A stretch of 14,217 nt of DNA from PGYR01 sp048267165 (lineage in GTDB: Bacteria; Bacteroidota; Ignavibacteria; Kapaibacteriales; UBA2268), in NCBI GenBank assembly GCA_048267165.1, contig JBLWYD010000073.1, forward strand, positions 1 through 14,217, read 5' to 3'. The notes beneath the pieces are model-generated. The model searched no databases. It had not been told where the DNA came from and was given only the letters and a program-made list of their open reading frames with translations. The translations under genes and the position numbers were made by a program. Below are positions 7,281 to 14,217 of this stretch, piece by piece; the first letter of the stretch is position 1, and each line of letters opens with the position of its first letter.

Positions 7281-8535
7281 AGACAGGTTTTTGGTTATTT
7301 TTACTAGTAATTAATACCATAGCGATAAAAATTAAAAGCATTATGCTCATTGAAATTGATAATCCTTGAATTGCTAGTAAAAAATCAGCTCTGAACTCCC
7401 ATATAACAATAAAAGGCACCAACATATATAAAACAGCATATAATAATAAAAGACCTTGTTTTTCAACTACTATAAAAAAAGTAGAAATTGGAGAAGTAAT
7501 TAAATTTAAAAAGAGCCAAGGGCTTAAATAACTAGCTACTTTACCAGAAATTCTCCAACTTTCACCAAAAATAAATGAAAAAATGATTGGTGCAAAAAAG
7601 TAAAGAACTGCAAAGGGAATAATTCCTAATAAAAAGGACCTAAGAACACTCTTTCTAAGAAAAGAATAATGCTCATGCTTTTCTAACACTGATAATCGCT
7701 GAAAACATACCTGTGACAAAGCTCCATTAATTAACCCTAGAGGAGATTGTAGTACCCGCCATGCAAGAGCAAACTGACCTAAAAACATATTTGAAAACAA
7801 CCTAGCTATCATTATATTTATTCCATTTACTCTTATCGCATCTACCACTGCATTAGGACCGTTTAATAATGGCATTTTCTTGTACTTGTTTAACAAAAAC
7901 TTATCATTATCAGCAACAGCATTAAATTCATTTTTTGTTCTTTTAAAAAGGTAGTAAAGTCCCATTATCTGTCCCACTAAAACTCCAAAAATCATTCCTG
8001 TTACTCCTCCCGACATAGGAAAAACTCCAAAAAGAACTTGAAAAAAACTACTTCCGCCACTTTGATACACTTTAGCTTTACTTATTAGTTTATATTTTTT
8101 TTTTCTATTTAAATAGTAGCGAATTACTTCTATTTGAGCTAGAACAAAGATACTTACACCCGCTATAAAAAAATATTTCTCAATTCCACTACCATTAATT
8201 TGCTCTACAATAGTATTACTAAAATAAACTAAGAAAAATGTGGCTATAATTGAAACTACCAAAATTAACTTCCTACTTAACTTCACTAACTGTTTAGCTT
8301 CTTCATCTTTTTTAGGCAATACAATAGCCATATTGTATCTTAAAGAGCCTATTGTTAATATTCCCATAACTATTGAAGAATATAAGGAAAATAATCCAAA
8401 ATCTTTATCTGAATATAAACGTGTTAATATAGGACTTATTAATATAGGCAAAGCTTGAGCCAAAGCCGTGCCCGTCATTAACGTAAGTACATTTTTTGAA
8501 AAATCGGACTTTAGAAAAAATTTCTTAAAGTTCAT
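7270..8535 (-). CDS. wzx: Lipid-linked repeat-unit flippase (Wzx, MOP/PST superfamily)
   Basis: An integral membrane protein of 421 residues that should flip the undecaprenyl-diphosphate repeat unit across the inner membrane. Hydrophobic segments fall near 15-38, 46-66, 88-110, 120-140, 160-172, 176-197, 236-256, 262-276, 298-323, 336-355, 360-379 and 384-409, about the twelve helices of the family. Recognisable parts are PILTRLYSDKDFGLFSLYSS (35-54) near the N-terminus, the cytoplasmic basic loop NRKKKYKLISKAK (143-155), LLNGPNAVVDAIR (223-235) and the FGESW element (323-327). These are typical of the COG2244/PF13440 group. The start overlaps the wbpE stop by 11 bases (ATGAACTTTAA), and its own stop overlaps wzy by 11 bases. 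An A10 tract on the coding strand lies at 8095-8104 (codons for RKKK). Wzx proteins diverge widely, so the exact substrate cannot be inferred. Confidence 0.9.
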   Translation of the reverse strand: MNFKKFFLKSDFSKNVLTLMTGTALAQALPILISPILTRLYSDKDFGLFSLYSSIVMGILTIGSLRYNMAIVLPKKDEEAKQLVKLSRKLILVVSIIATFFLVYFSNTIVEQINGSGIEKYFFIAGVSIFVLAQIEVIRYYLNRKKKYKLISKAKVYQSGGSSFFQVLFGVFPMSGGVTGMIFGVLVGQIMGLYYLFKRTKNEFNAVADNDKFLLNKYKKMPLLNGPNAVVDAIRVNGINIMIARLFSNMFLGQFALAWRVLQSPLGLINGALSQVCFQRLSVLEKHEHYSFLRKSVLRSFLLGIIPFAVLYFFAPIIFSFIFGESWRISGKVASYLSPWLFLNLITSPISTFFIVVEKQGLLLLYAVLYMLVPFIVIWEFRADFLLAIQGLSISMSIMLLIFIAMVLITSKNNQKPVYDK

Positions 8536-9610
8536 TAGAAATATACTTTATCTCTTCTTCTGTTAAATAAGGGTTCATTGGCAAGCTTAAAATTTCTTTT
8601 GAAATAAGTTCAGAAACAGGAAAGTCTCCTTTATTATATCCTAAATATTCAAAACATTCCTGTAAATGCAATGGCATTGGGTAATGAACAGCAGTAGGAA
8701 TTCCGTTTTCTTTTAACTTTTTTTGTAACTCTTCCCTGTTTTTAACTCTAATTGAATATTGAGCCCATGCTGAAGTACAATTCTCTTCAACAAAAGGTTT
8801 TACAACATCTAAGTTATCAATTGTTTTAGCATAGTTATTTGCTACTTCTTGCCTTAACTTTAAATCTTTTGTATAATGCTTCAACTTTACATTTAAAACA
8901 GCTGCTTGAAGAGTATCTAACCTACCTCCTATTCCAATATGTTTATGATGATACCTTTTAGATTGACCATGTAGTCGTAATGACTTCATTTTTTCTGCCA
9001 ACTTACTATCATTGGTAAATACAGCCCCTCCATCTCCAAAACACCCTAAAGGTTTTGCAGGAAAAAAAGAAGTTGTAGAAATATCTCCTAAATTACTATC
9101 TGTTTTACCTTTATATGTTGAACCAAATGATTGTGCTCCATCAATTATCACTTTTAAACCATGTTTATCCGCTATTTTTTGAATAGCATCCATATCGGCT
9201 GGTTGTCCATACAACGAAACAGGCATAATGGCTTTTGTTTTTGAGGTTATTGCTTCTTCTATTTTTGACGGATCAATATTATATGTTTTTTCATTGATAT
9301 CAACAAAAACAGGTTTGACACCTAAAAAAGCGATTGTTTCGGCAGTAGCTACAAAGGTAAAAGGCGTTGTTATAATTTCGTCTTCTGGCTTAATATTTAA
9401 GCTCATCATTGCTAACAATAAAGCATCTGTTCCAGAAGAACATGATATTGCATGTTTAACTCCAGTAAACTCTTCTAAAGATTTTTCTAATTCTAAAACC
9501 TCTTCGCCCATTATATAATTAGATTTATTCAATACAGCTTGTATTGATGTATCTATTTCCTCTTTATATAATTGATACTGATATTGAAGTTTTGCAAAAT
9601 CTATTTTCAT
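8525..9610 (-). CDS. wbpE: UDP-3-keto sugar aminotransferase (WbpE/WlbC, DegT/DnrJ/EryC1 family)
   Basis: A PLP-dependent aminotransferase that converts UDP-2-acetamido-2-deoxy-3-keto-D-glucuronate to the 3-amino sugar with glutamate as donor, step three of UDP-ManNAc3NAcA synthesis. The 361 residues match the usual length of about 360. Motifs are SSGTDALLLAM (58-68) for phosphate binding, TTPFTFVATAETI (81-93), the PLP-contacting D157 in IIDGAQSFG (155-163), and the Schiff-base lysine K186 in SFFPAKPLGCFGDGGA (181-196). RLHGQSKRYHHKHIGIGGRL (212-231) and VHYPMPLHLQ toward the C-terminus are also typical of the WbpE group. The gene overlaps wbpD by four bases (ATGA) and wzx by 11 bases. Related aminotransferases acting at C4 (ArnB, PseC) are an alternative in principle, but the surrounding wbpB and wbpD genes fix the 3-keto substrate. 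Confidence 0.92.
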   Translation of the reverse strand: MKIDFAKLQYQYQLYKEEIDTSIQAVLNKSNYIMGEEVLELEKSLEEFTGVKHAISCSSGTDALLLAMMSLNIKPEDEIITTPFTFVATAETIAFLGVKPVFVDINEKTYNIDPSKIEEAITSKTKAIMPVSLYGQPADMDAIQKIADKHGLKVIIDGAQSFGSTYKGKTDSNLGDISTTSFFPAKPLGCFGDGGAVFTNDSKLAEKMKSLRLHGQSKRYHHKHIGIGGRLDTLQAAVLNVKLKHYTKDLKLRQEVANNYAKTIDNLDVVKPFVEENCTSAWAQYSIRVKNREELQKKLKENGIPTAVHYPMPLHLQECFEYLGYNKGDFPVSELISKEILSLPMNPYLTEEEIKYISNEL

Positions 9611-10185
9611 TCTATTTCTTCGATTAATTGATTATCTATAATTCTATACGTACTATTATCAAAAGTATCTACAGCTCTGTTATTTTTATCAAACTTTAAT
9701 GTATTTCCTGCTTTACTTACCCAGCCTATTTGTTTACCTGGTACACCTACAATTAATGCGTAAGGCTTTACATCTTTATTCACAACAGCTCCTGACCCCA
9801 CTAAAGCATACTCACCGATTGTAACGCCACAAATAATTGTTGCATTTGCGCCTATCGAACAACCTTTCTTTAATAATGTTTTTTTAAACTCTTCTCTTCT
9901 GACAATAAAACTTCTTGGGTTAACTACATTGGTAAATACCATTGATGGTCCAAGAAAAACGTCATCTTCTACCTCAACACCTTCATAAATAGAAATGTTG
10001 TTTTGTACTTTTACACCATTTCCTACTAGAACATTAGGGCCAACCACACAGTTTTGTCCAAAAGAACAATTTTTTCCTATTTTGCTTTTAGATAAAATAT
10101 GACTAAAGTGCCATACCTTAGTATTATCTCCTATGCTAACATCTTCGTCTATAAAAGATGACTCATGTACAAAATATTTAACCAT
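9607..10185 (-). CDS. wbpD: UDP-GlcNAc3NA 3-N-acetyltransferase (WbpD/WlbB, left-handed beta-helix)
   Basis: Acetylates the 3-amino group of UDP-2-acetamido-3-amino-2,3-dideoxy-D-glucuronate with acetyl-CoA, giving UDP-GlcNAc3NAcA. The 192 residues fit WbpD (about 190). Most of the chain is hexapeptide repeats of the left-handed beta-helix, from IDEDVSIGDNTKVWHFSHI (12-30) to ANATIICGVTIGEYALVGSG (113-132), and VVNKDVKPYALIVGVPGKQI follows. Between them is the family segment KVQNNISIYEGVEVEDDVFL (59-78) and FTNVVNPRS with asparagine N86. A short non-helix tail after about residue 152 is usual. The start overlaps the wbpB end by eight bases and the stop overlaps the wbpE start by four, so the three are translationally linked. 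Trimeric assembly is expected from the fold. Other hexapeptide acetyltransferases look alike, but this length, the NNISIYEGV motif and the context make WbpD the clear choice. Confidence 0.93.
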   Translation of the reverse strand: MVKYFVHESSFIDEDVSIGDNTKVWHFSHILSKSKIGKNCSFGQNCVVGPNVLVGNGVKVQNNISIYEGVEVEDDVFLGPSMVFTNVVNPRSFIVRREEFKKTLLKKGCSIGANATIICGVTIGEYALVGSGAVVNKDVKPYALIVGVPGKQIGWVSKAGNTLKFDKNNRAVDTFDNSTYRIIDNQLIEEIE

Positions 10186-11143
10186 TTATAACTTTTTTAC
10201 AAAATGGGTGATATTCTCCTTTTAACCCTATTGGATCTAAGTTTCGAATTGTGGATACTGTACTAATAGAACCATAGGCTTCATCTAAACCAAAACCGTT
10301 TCCTTTTAAGATTTCCTCATAACTACGAGTATGTAAGTCTGTAAAACCACCACTAAATTCAATCTCTTCACCGTCAACAGTTATTGATCGATAAGTTCGT
10401 AAACCTTTCATTTTAACTTCTTCTGGAATATAATCGTAGTTTACAGATAAAAACCATCTTACATTTGCATTTTTAAGTCTAAAACTTCCTGCATTTGCAT
10501 CTGCCTCTTTTAAATGAACCGTATTTTCTTGTACTTCACCAAAAATCCAACATAACATGTCATAAAAATGTACTCCGATATTAGAAGCAATACCTCCAGA
10601 TTTAGATTCGTCGCCTTTCCATGAAACAAAATACCATTTTCCTCTAGAGGTTAAATATGTTAAATCTATGTCATATACCTTGTTTGGATTTAACTCCAAC
10701 TCCTTTGTTACTTTTTCTTTTAAAGCTATTATTGAAGGGTGCAACCTTAATTGAAGTATATTATAAACTTTTTTGCCCGATTCTTTTTCTATAATTTTTA
10801 ATTGGTCTATATTCCAAGGGTTCAATACAAGAGGTTTTTCAGAAATAGCATCTGCTCCATTTTTTAAAGCAAACCTAATATGAGAGTCGTGCAAATAATT
10901 TGGAGAACAAATTGAAATATAATCTATTCTTTTTCCTGTATTATCTCTATGCCATTTATCAACAAACCTATCAAACCTTTCAAACTCTGTAAAAAAGTTT
11001 GCTTCAGGAAAATTACTATCCATAACACCTATACCATCGTAAGGGTCTAACGCCGCTATCAAATTATTTCCAGTTTCTTTAATCGCCTTCATGTGTCTTG
11101 GGGCAATATATCCTGAGGCCCCTATTAGTGCAAAATTTTTCAT
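10178..11143 (-). CDS. wbpB: UDP-GlcNAcA 3-dehydrogenase (WbpB/WlbA, Gfo/Idh/MocA family)
   Basis: An NAD-dependent oxidase that turns UDP-GlcNAcA into its 3-keto form for transamination by WbpE. Known WbpB/WlbA enzymes regenerate NAD with 2-oxoglutarate. The 321-residue protein closely follows the WbpB pattern from end to end: MKNFALIGASGYIAPRHMKA (1-20) with the Rossmann glycine motif, DYISICSPNYLH (74-85), the catalytic-lysine motif EKPL (102-105, K103), YNILQLRLHPSIIALK (127-142), DLTYLTSRGKWYF (160-172), NIGVHFYDML with H192 (188-197), TYRSITVDGEEIEFS (250-264) and GFTDLHTRSYEEIL (266-279). The start codon follows the dehydrogenase stop without a gap, and the end overlaps wbpD by eight bases. 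This is one of the firmest assignments in the window. Confidence 0.95.
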   Translation of the reverse strand: MKNFALIGASGYIAPRHMKAIKETGNNLIAALDPYDGIGVMDSNFPEANFFTEFERFDRFVDKWHRDNTGKRIDYISICSPNYLHDSHIRFALKNGADAISEKPLVLNPWNIDQLKIIEKESGKKVYNILQLRLHPSIIALKEKVTKELELNPNKVYDIDLTYLTSRGKWYFVSWKGDESKSGGIASNIGVHFYDMLCWIFGEVQENTVHLKEADANAGSFRLKNANVRWFLSVNYDYIPEEVKMKGLRTYRSITVDGEEIEFSGGFTDLHTRSYEEILKGNGFGLDEAYGSISTVSTIRNLDPIGLKGEYHPFCKKVING

Positions 11144-12415
11144 TTATAATCTCCAATTTGGATTTTTTACTATTCCTTTTATATCCATAATAACAGGTGT
11201 CTCTTTTGAAATCTTTTCATAATCTTTTTCAGTTAACTCTTTAAACTGCTTGTGAGCAACTGCAACAATTATAGAGTCATACTTTTTTGTTGACTCAAAA
11301 GGATTATCAATTACTCCATGTTTATAACTACTATAATCTCCATTTGGATCTACCCATGGATCATATACGTCAACATTACACCCAAAAGTCTTTAACTCTT
11401 CAATAATGTCCACAACTTTTGTATTTCTCATGTCTGGACAATCTTCTTTAAAAGTTACACCTAGAATTAATACATTTGATTTATTAATCTTTTTGTCATT
11501 AGCTATCATTACTTTTACCGTATTCTCGGCTATATATTTTCCCATTCCATTATTAATCTGTCGAGCACCTAATATAAGGTTAGGTTTGTACCCTAACTCT
11601 TCTGCTTTAAAGGTTAAATAATAAGGATCTACACCTATACAATGCCCTCCAACAAGACCTGGTGATAATTTTATAAAGTTCCATTTTGTTGCTGCTGCTT
11701 CTAAAACTTCATTTGTATCAATCTTCATTGCATCAAAAATTAATGCTAACTCGTTAATTAAAGCTATGTTAACATCCCTTTGTGTATTTTCAATAACTTT
11801 ACTTGCTTCAGCCACTTTAATACTTGATGCTTTATGAGTACCTGCAACAATTATTGACTTATACAATTCATCAACTTCATTTGCTACCTCTGGCGTTGAG
11901 CCAGAAGTTACTTTAAGAATTTTCGTTACTGTATGTTCTTTATCTCCTGGGTTAATTCTCTCTGGGCTATAACCGCAGAAAAAGTCTTTATTAAATTTTA
12001 ATTTTGAATTCTTTTCTAGCTCAGGAACACATACTTCTTCTGTCACCCCAGGATATACTGTAGATTCGTAAATAACAATGTCTCCTTTTTTTAAAACACT
12101 AGCAACTAATTTAGAAGAATCTATCAAAGGTGTTAAGTTAGGACGATTGTTAGTGTCTATAGGGGTCGGAACCGTTACTATAAAAACTGTACAATCTTTA
12201 ACCACCTTTATATCCGCAGTATATTTTATATGACTTTTAACATCATCTAACTGATTTTTTTCTATTTCTTGGGTTCTATCATAACCTGTATTTAATTCTT
12301 CTATTCTTCTATCATTAATATCAAAACCAACAACATTATATTTCTTTGCTGCAAATGCATGCGCTAAAGGTAATCCAACATAACCAAGCCCGACTACACA
12401 TATTTTTTTACTCAT
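11144..12415 (-). CDS. tviB: UDP-N-acetylhexosamine 6-dehydrogenase (TviB/WbpO/CapL type)
   Basis: Oxidises C6 of a UDP-HexNAc (here most likely UDP-GlcNAc) twice, with NAD, to the uronic acid, the entry step of the pathway. The 423 residues show the UDP-sugar dehydrogenase layout. An NAD domain carries VVGLGYVGLPLA (7-18) and TVPTP (81-85). ESTVYPGVTEE (117-127) and YSPERINPGD (149-158) follow. The catalytic cysteine is C259 in GLVGGHCIGVDPYYL (253-267), and the C-terminal UDP-binding domain contains LGVTFKEDCPDMRNTK (318-333). The GGHCIGVDPYYLTFKAEELG form places it with TviB/WbpO/CapL rather than with Pseudomonas WbpA, which has GLGGHCIPIDPFYLTWKA. It therefore does the WbpA job with a different subfamily. 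It directly precedes wbpB with no gap. UDP-GalNAc is an alternative substrate, as in WbpO, but the downstream enzymes favour UDP-GlcNAc. Confidence 0.9.
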   Translation of the reverse strand: MSKKICVVGLGYVGLPLAHAFAAKKYNVVGFDINDRRIEELNTGYDRTQEIEKNQLDDVKSHIKYTADIKVVKDCTVFIVTVPTPIDTNNRPNLTPLIDSSKLVASVLKKGDIVIYESTVYPGVTEEVCVPELEKNSKLKFNKDFFCGYSPERINPGDKEHTVTKILKVTSGSTPEVANEVDELYKSIIVAGTHKASSIKVAEASKVIENTQRDVNIALINELALIFDAMKIDTNEVLEAAATKWNFIKLSPGLVGGHCIGVDPYYLTFKAEELGYKPNLILGARQINNGMGKYIAENTVKVMIANDKKINKSNVLILGVTFKEDCPDMRNTKVVDIIEELKTFGCNVDVYDPWVDPNGDYSSYKHGVIDNPFESTKKYDSIIVAVAHKQFKELTEKDYEKISKETPVIMDIKGIVKNPNWRL

Positions 12416-12440
12416 TTTTAATTATTTTATAAGTTCTACA

Positions 12441-13556
12441 CTAGCTTTTTTCAAAACTTACACTTTTCAATCTATCTTTAAGAGAACTGAAAAAAATTTT
12501 CACAAAAAGAGTTAATACTCCTATTATAAAGCCTATAAAAGACCATATAATTATTATAAAAAGCCTTTTAGGTTTTGATTTTATTACAGGCACACTTACC
12601 GGTTCTATTACTGTGAAAATGGGAGTATTTTCTTTCAACTTAATTTTTTGAGATTCTAGTTGTTTTGCTAATTCTGAATACACTTCGTATGATAAGTTAT
12701 AATCCGACTTTAATTGTTCTAAACGCGATTGAGAACGAGATAGTATCAAGCCTTGATTTTTGTCTCTAAAATTAGCCAGTATAGATTGTTTACTTATAAA
12801 GTCTTTCTTTACTTCTTTATACCGTTCTTCTATAAACTTGTACTGTTCTTTAGCTTTTTGTGTTTTGAATTCTGTTATCGCCTTTTGTAAAAAATCTTTA
12901 GTTTTTTTTGTCATTTGTGCTGCTGGTAATGCTTCTGGCATTGAAAAAGATATTTTAACAAAACCTTCTTTATCATTAACATCTACTACAAATTGACTTT
13001 GTAATAAATCAAATAACCTTTTATCCTCTGTTGAAATTACATATATTGAATCTTGTACTTCTTCTGCTTCTAACAACTTATTTTCCTTTCCTTTAAATAA
13101 ACCTATTATTTTCCCAGGTAACCCAATAGTATACTCTTTAATAGCAGATGATAATTTTTTTTTTTGATAATCAGTGTAGTACTCTTTATAGGTTACTTCT
13201 TTTTCTAAGCCAGAAAATTTTAAAGGTACTTCTAATAACTCTTTTTGAAAAGGAATACTTTGAACTACTTTAGGGTATAAGCTAGGTGGGATTCCTTCTG
13301 AATCTCCACCTCCTAAATTAATACCCGCCATCGCTGCTAACCCACCTAAGTTACCCCCAACTTTATTATTTGAAATCTGCGGGACTACAATTGTTGATGA
13401 TGTATATTCCTTAGCAGAAAAAATAGCTATAAACAAACCTATTATTCCAAAAACTAGAATAAATTTAATAACTATTTTTCTACCTTTCCAAATAGTTGTA
13501 AATACTTCTAATAAATCTATTTCATCATCAGAACTATATTTAGTTTTACTTTCCAT
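12441..13556 (-). CDS. wzz: Polysaccharide chain-length regulator (Wzz/PCP family, no kinase domain)
   Basis: An inner-membrane co-polymerase that sets polymer length with Wzy and the export protein. The 371 residues have the classical plan: a short cytoplasmic N-terminus (DDEIDLLEVFTTIWKGRK, 10-27), a first membrane helix (about 28-48), a large periplasmic domain, and a second helix (about 331-355) preceded by the proline-containing PVSVPVIKSKPKR (319-331). Positively charged residues flank the helices on the cytoplasmic side. The periplasmic part contains a glycine-rich stretch (67-84) and a long helical, coiled-coil-like region (about 215-310). No Walker motifs or tyrosine-rich tail are present, so it is not a fused Wzc-type kinase. 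It lies 13 bases after the SLBB export gene and 25 bases before the dehydrogenase. An A11 tract on the coding strand at 13155-13165 (KKK 132-134) is a possible slippage site. O-antigen Wzz and exopolysaccharide PCP-2-like roles cannot be separated here. Confidence 0.9.
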   Translation of the reverse strand: MESKTKYSSDDEIDLLEVFTTIWKGRKIVIKFILVFGIIGLFIAIFSAKEYTSSTIVVPQISNNKVGGNLGGLAAMAGINLGGGDSEGIPPSLYPKVVQSIPFQKELLEVPLKFSGLEKEVTYKEYYTDYQKKKLSSAIKEYTIGLPGKIIGLFKGKENKLLEAEEVQDSIYVISTEDKRLFDLLQSQFVVDVNDKEGFVKISFSMPEALPAAQMTKKTKDFLQKAITEFKTQKAKEQYKFIEERYKEVKKDFISKQSILANFRDKNQGLILSRSQSRLEQLKSDYNLSYEVYSELAKQLESQKIKLKENTPIFTVIEPVSVPVIKSKPKRLFIIIIWSFIGFIIGVLTLFVKIFFSSLKDRLKSVSFEKS

Positions 13557-13569
13557 AGTTTATTGAAAT

Positions 13570-14217
13570 TTATTTCTCTGTTAATGTTTTTACCAATACC
13601 CCTAAAGTTGCTAACCCTGTTGTAATAGCTATTACTTGTTGAGTTGTAACTTTATTTGCTACCTCTGGTTTTTTGGGTACTAGAATAACTGCACCAGGCT
13701 TAACATCTGGATATGATTTAAAAAACAAAAACTTTTTTGTTGTTCTAATATCTCCATTTGCATACACTATATATGCTCTACTCTTTTTTGCATTTTCAGA
13801 AAAGCCTCCGGAATTTTCAATATAATGTTTGAATGATTTACCTTTTTCGTATCTAACCAATGATGGTGATAACACTTCACCTTCTACCTTTACTGTTTGT
13901 CTTTCAGAAGGGATAAATAACTCGTCTCCTTCCTCTAAAATTATATCATACTTTGATTTTTTTCCTCCTGAAGCTAATATTTTTTGTAAATCTATTCCTA
14001 TTTTAAAATCTTTCTTCTTCTGTATGCGTTCTTCAACATTACTAGCTAGTGAATCTCTTTGCGCAAAATCAGCTATAAATATTGATTGTTTTTCATCTTC
14101 CTCTTCATTATTCTTCCTTATTAAAAAAGCTCCTTCTGCGTAAGCATATTTTGTTAAACCTCCAGCTTGTTCTATTAAATCAGAAATTCTTTGATTTTTT
14201 TGCCCAATAGAATACTC
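13570..14217 (-). CDS. Polysaccharide export protein with SLBB domains (Wza-like), C-terminal part
   Basis: The reading frame is open to the right edge, leaving the last 215 residues; the gene starts outside the window. An internal GTG (13873-13875) can look like a start, but the frame runs through it, so it is not the real start. Residues 1-40 of the visible part (RISDLIEQAGGLTKYAYAEG) are the end of one SLBB domain. VKVEGEVLSPSLVRYEKGKS and HYIENSGGFSENAKKSRAYI form a second one, ending PDVKPGAVILVPKKPE. A final hydrophobic helix (VIAITTGLATLGVLVKTL) closes the protein, as in long Bacteroidota members of this family. Such proteins form or gate the outer-membrane exit for capsule or exopolysaccharide. 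The secretin-like N-terminal export domain and any signal peptide lie outside the window. The gene is followed after 13 bases by wzz, its usual partner. Confidence 0.88.
   Translation of the reverse strand, partial: EYSIGQKNQRISDLIEQAGGLTKYAYAEGAFLIRKNNEEEDEKQSIFIADFAQRDSLASNVEERIQKKKDFKIGIDLQKILASGGKKSKYDIILEEGDELFIPSERQTVKVEGEVLSPSLVRYEKGKSFKHYIENSGGFSENAKKSRAYIVYANGDIRTTKKFLFFKSYPDVKPGAVILVPKKPEVANKVTTQQVIAITTGLATLGVLVKTLTEK

Noticed and set aside
13570..13875. A separate 101-residue protein starting at the GTG near 13875
   Set aside because: The frame is open upstream to the window edge and continues an SLBB domain through this codon (VKVEGEVLSPS), so the short version is only the tail of a larger protein.
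13829..14143. 104-codon plus-strand open frame opposite the SLBB export gene
   Set aside because: The minus strand carries two recognisable SLBB domains across the same bases, so this is an antisense shadow.
1..14217. A novel defence, mobile or regulatory system
   Set aside because: Both strands were read for transposases, integrases, repeats, tRNA-like folds and CRISPR spacing; nothing was seen. All substantial frames belong to polysaccharide synthesis.

Overview
The window is one continuous surface-polysaccharide locus, with every credible gene on the minus strand, so it is read from the right edge to the left. Base composition is strongly AT-rich. Gene starts are preceded by A-rich leaders rather than clear Shine-Dalgarno sites. 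The export protein is an SLBB protein ending in a C-terminal membrane helix. Together these suggest a member of the Bacteroidota, most likely a marine Flavobacteriaceae; this is inferred from style and protein resemblance, not from a marker gene.

Layout in transcription order. (1) Export and length control: the C-terminal 215 residues of a Wza-like SLBB polysaccharide export protein, then a Wzz-type chain-length regulator without a kinase domain. (2) Nucleotide-sugar synthesis: a UDP-HexNAc 6-dehydrogenase (TviB/WbpO type), WbpB, WbpD and WbpE. (3) Membrane processing: Wzx flippase and Wzy polymerase, then a GT4 glycosyltransferase. (4) After a 229-base gap, a tight three-gene block: GT4, the 2-epimerase WbpI, and a second GT4 of WbuB-like appearance. 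(5) After a 224-base gap, the phosphoglycosyl transferase that should start the repeat unit. (6) After a further 110 bases, the first 47 codons of a galE-type UDP-sugar 4-epimerase, cut by the left edge.

How they work together: the dehydrogenase, WbpB, WbpE, WbpD and WbpI form the whole known five-step route from UDP-GlcNAc to UDP-2,3-diacetamido-2,3-dideoxy-D-mannuronic acid (UDP-ManNAc3NAcA). The phosphoglycosyl transferase loads the first sugar phosphate on undecaprenyl phosphate. Three GT4 enzymes then extend it, which predicts a repeat of about four sugars unless other transferases lie outside the window. Wzx flips the unit, Wzy polymerises it, and Wzz with the SLBB protein set length and export. 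The product could be a capsule, exopolysaccharide or O-antigen; the sequence cannot decide, although the SLBB/Wzz pair leans towards export.

The most notable point is that the order of functions closely parallels the Pseudomonas aeruginosa O5 B-band cluster (wzz, wbpA, B, D, E, wzy/wzx, wbpH, wbpI, wbpJ, wbpL). It lacks the wbpC, hisH/hisF/wbpG and wbpK positions, and its dehydrogenase comes from a different subfamily. I found no RNA genes, insertion sequences, CRISPR arrays or evidence of a wholly new system.
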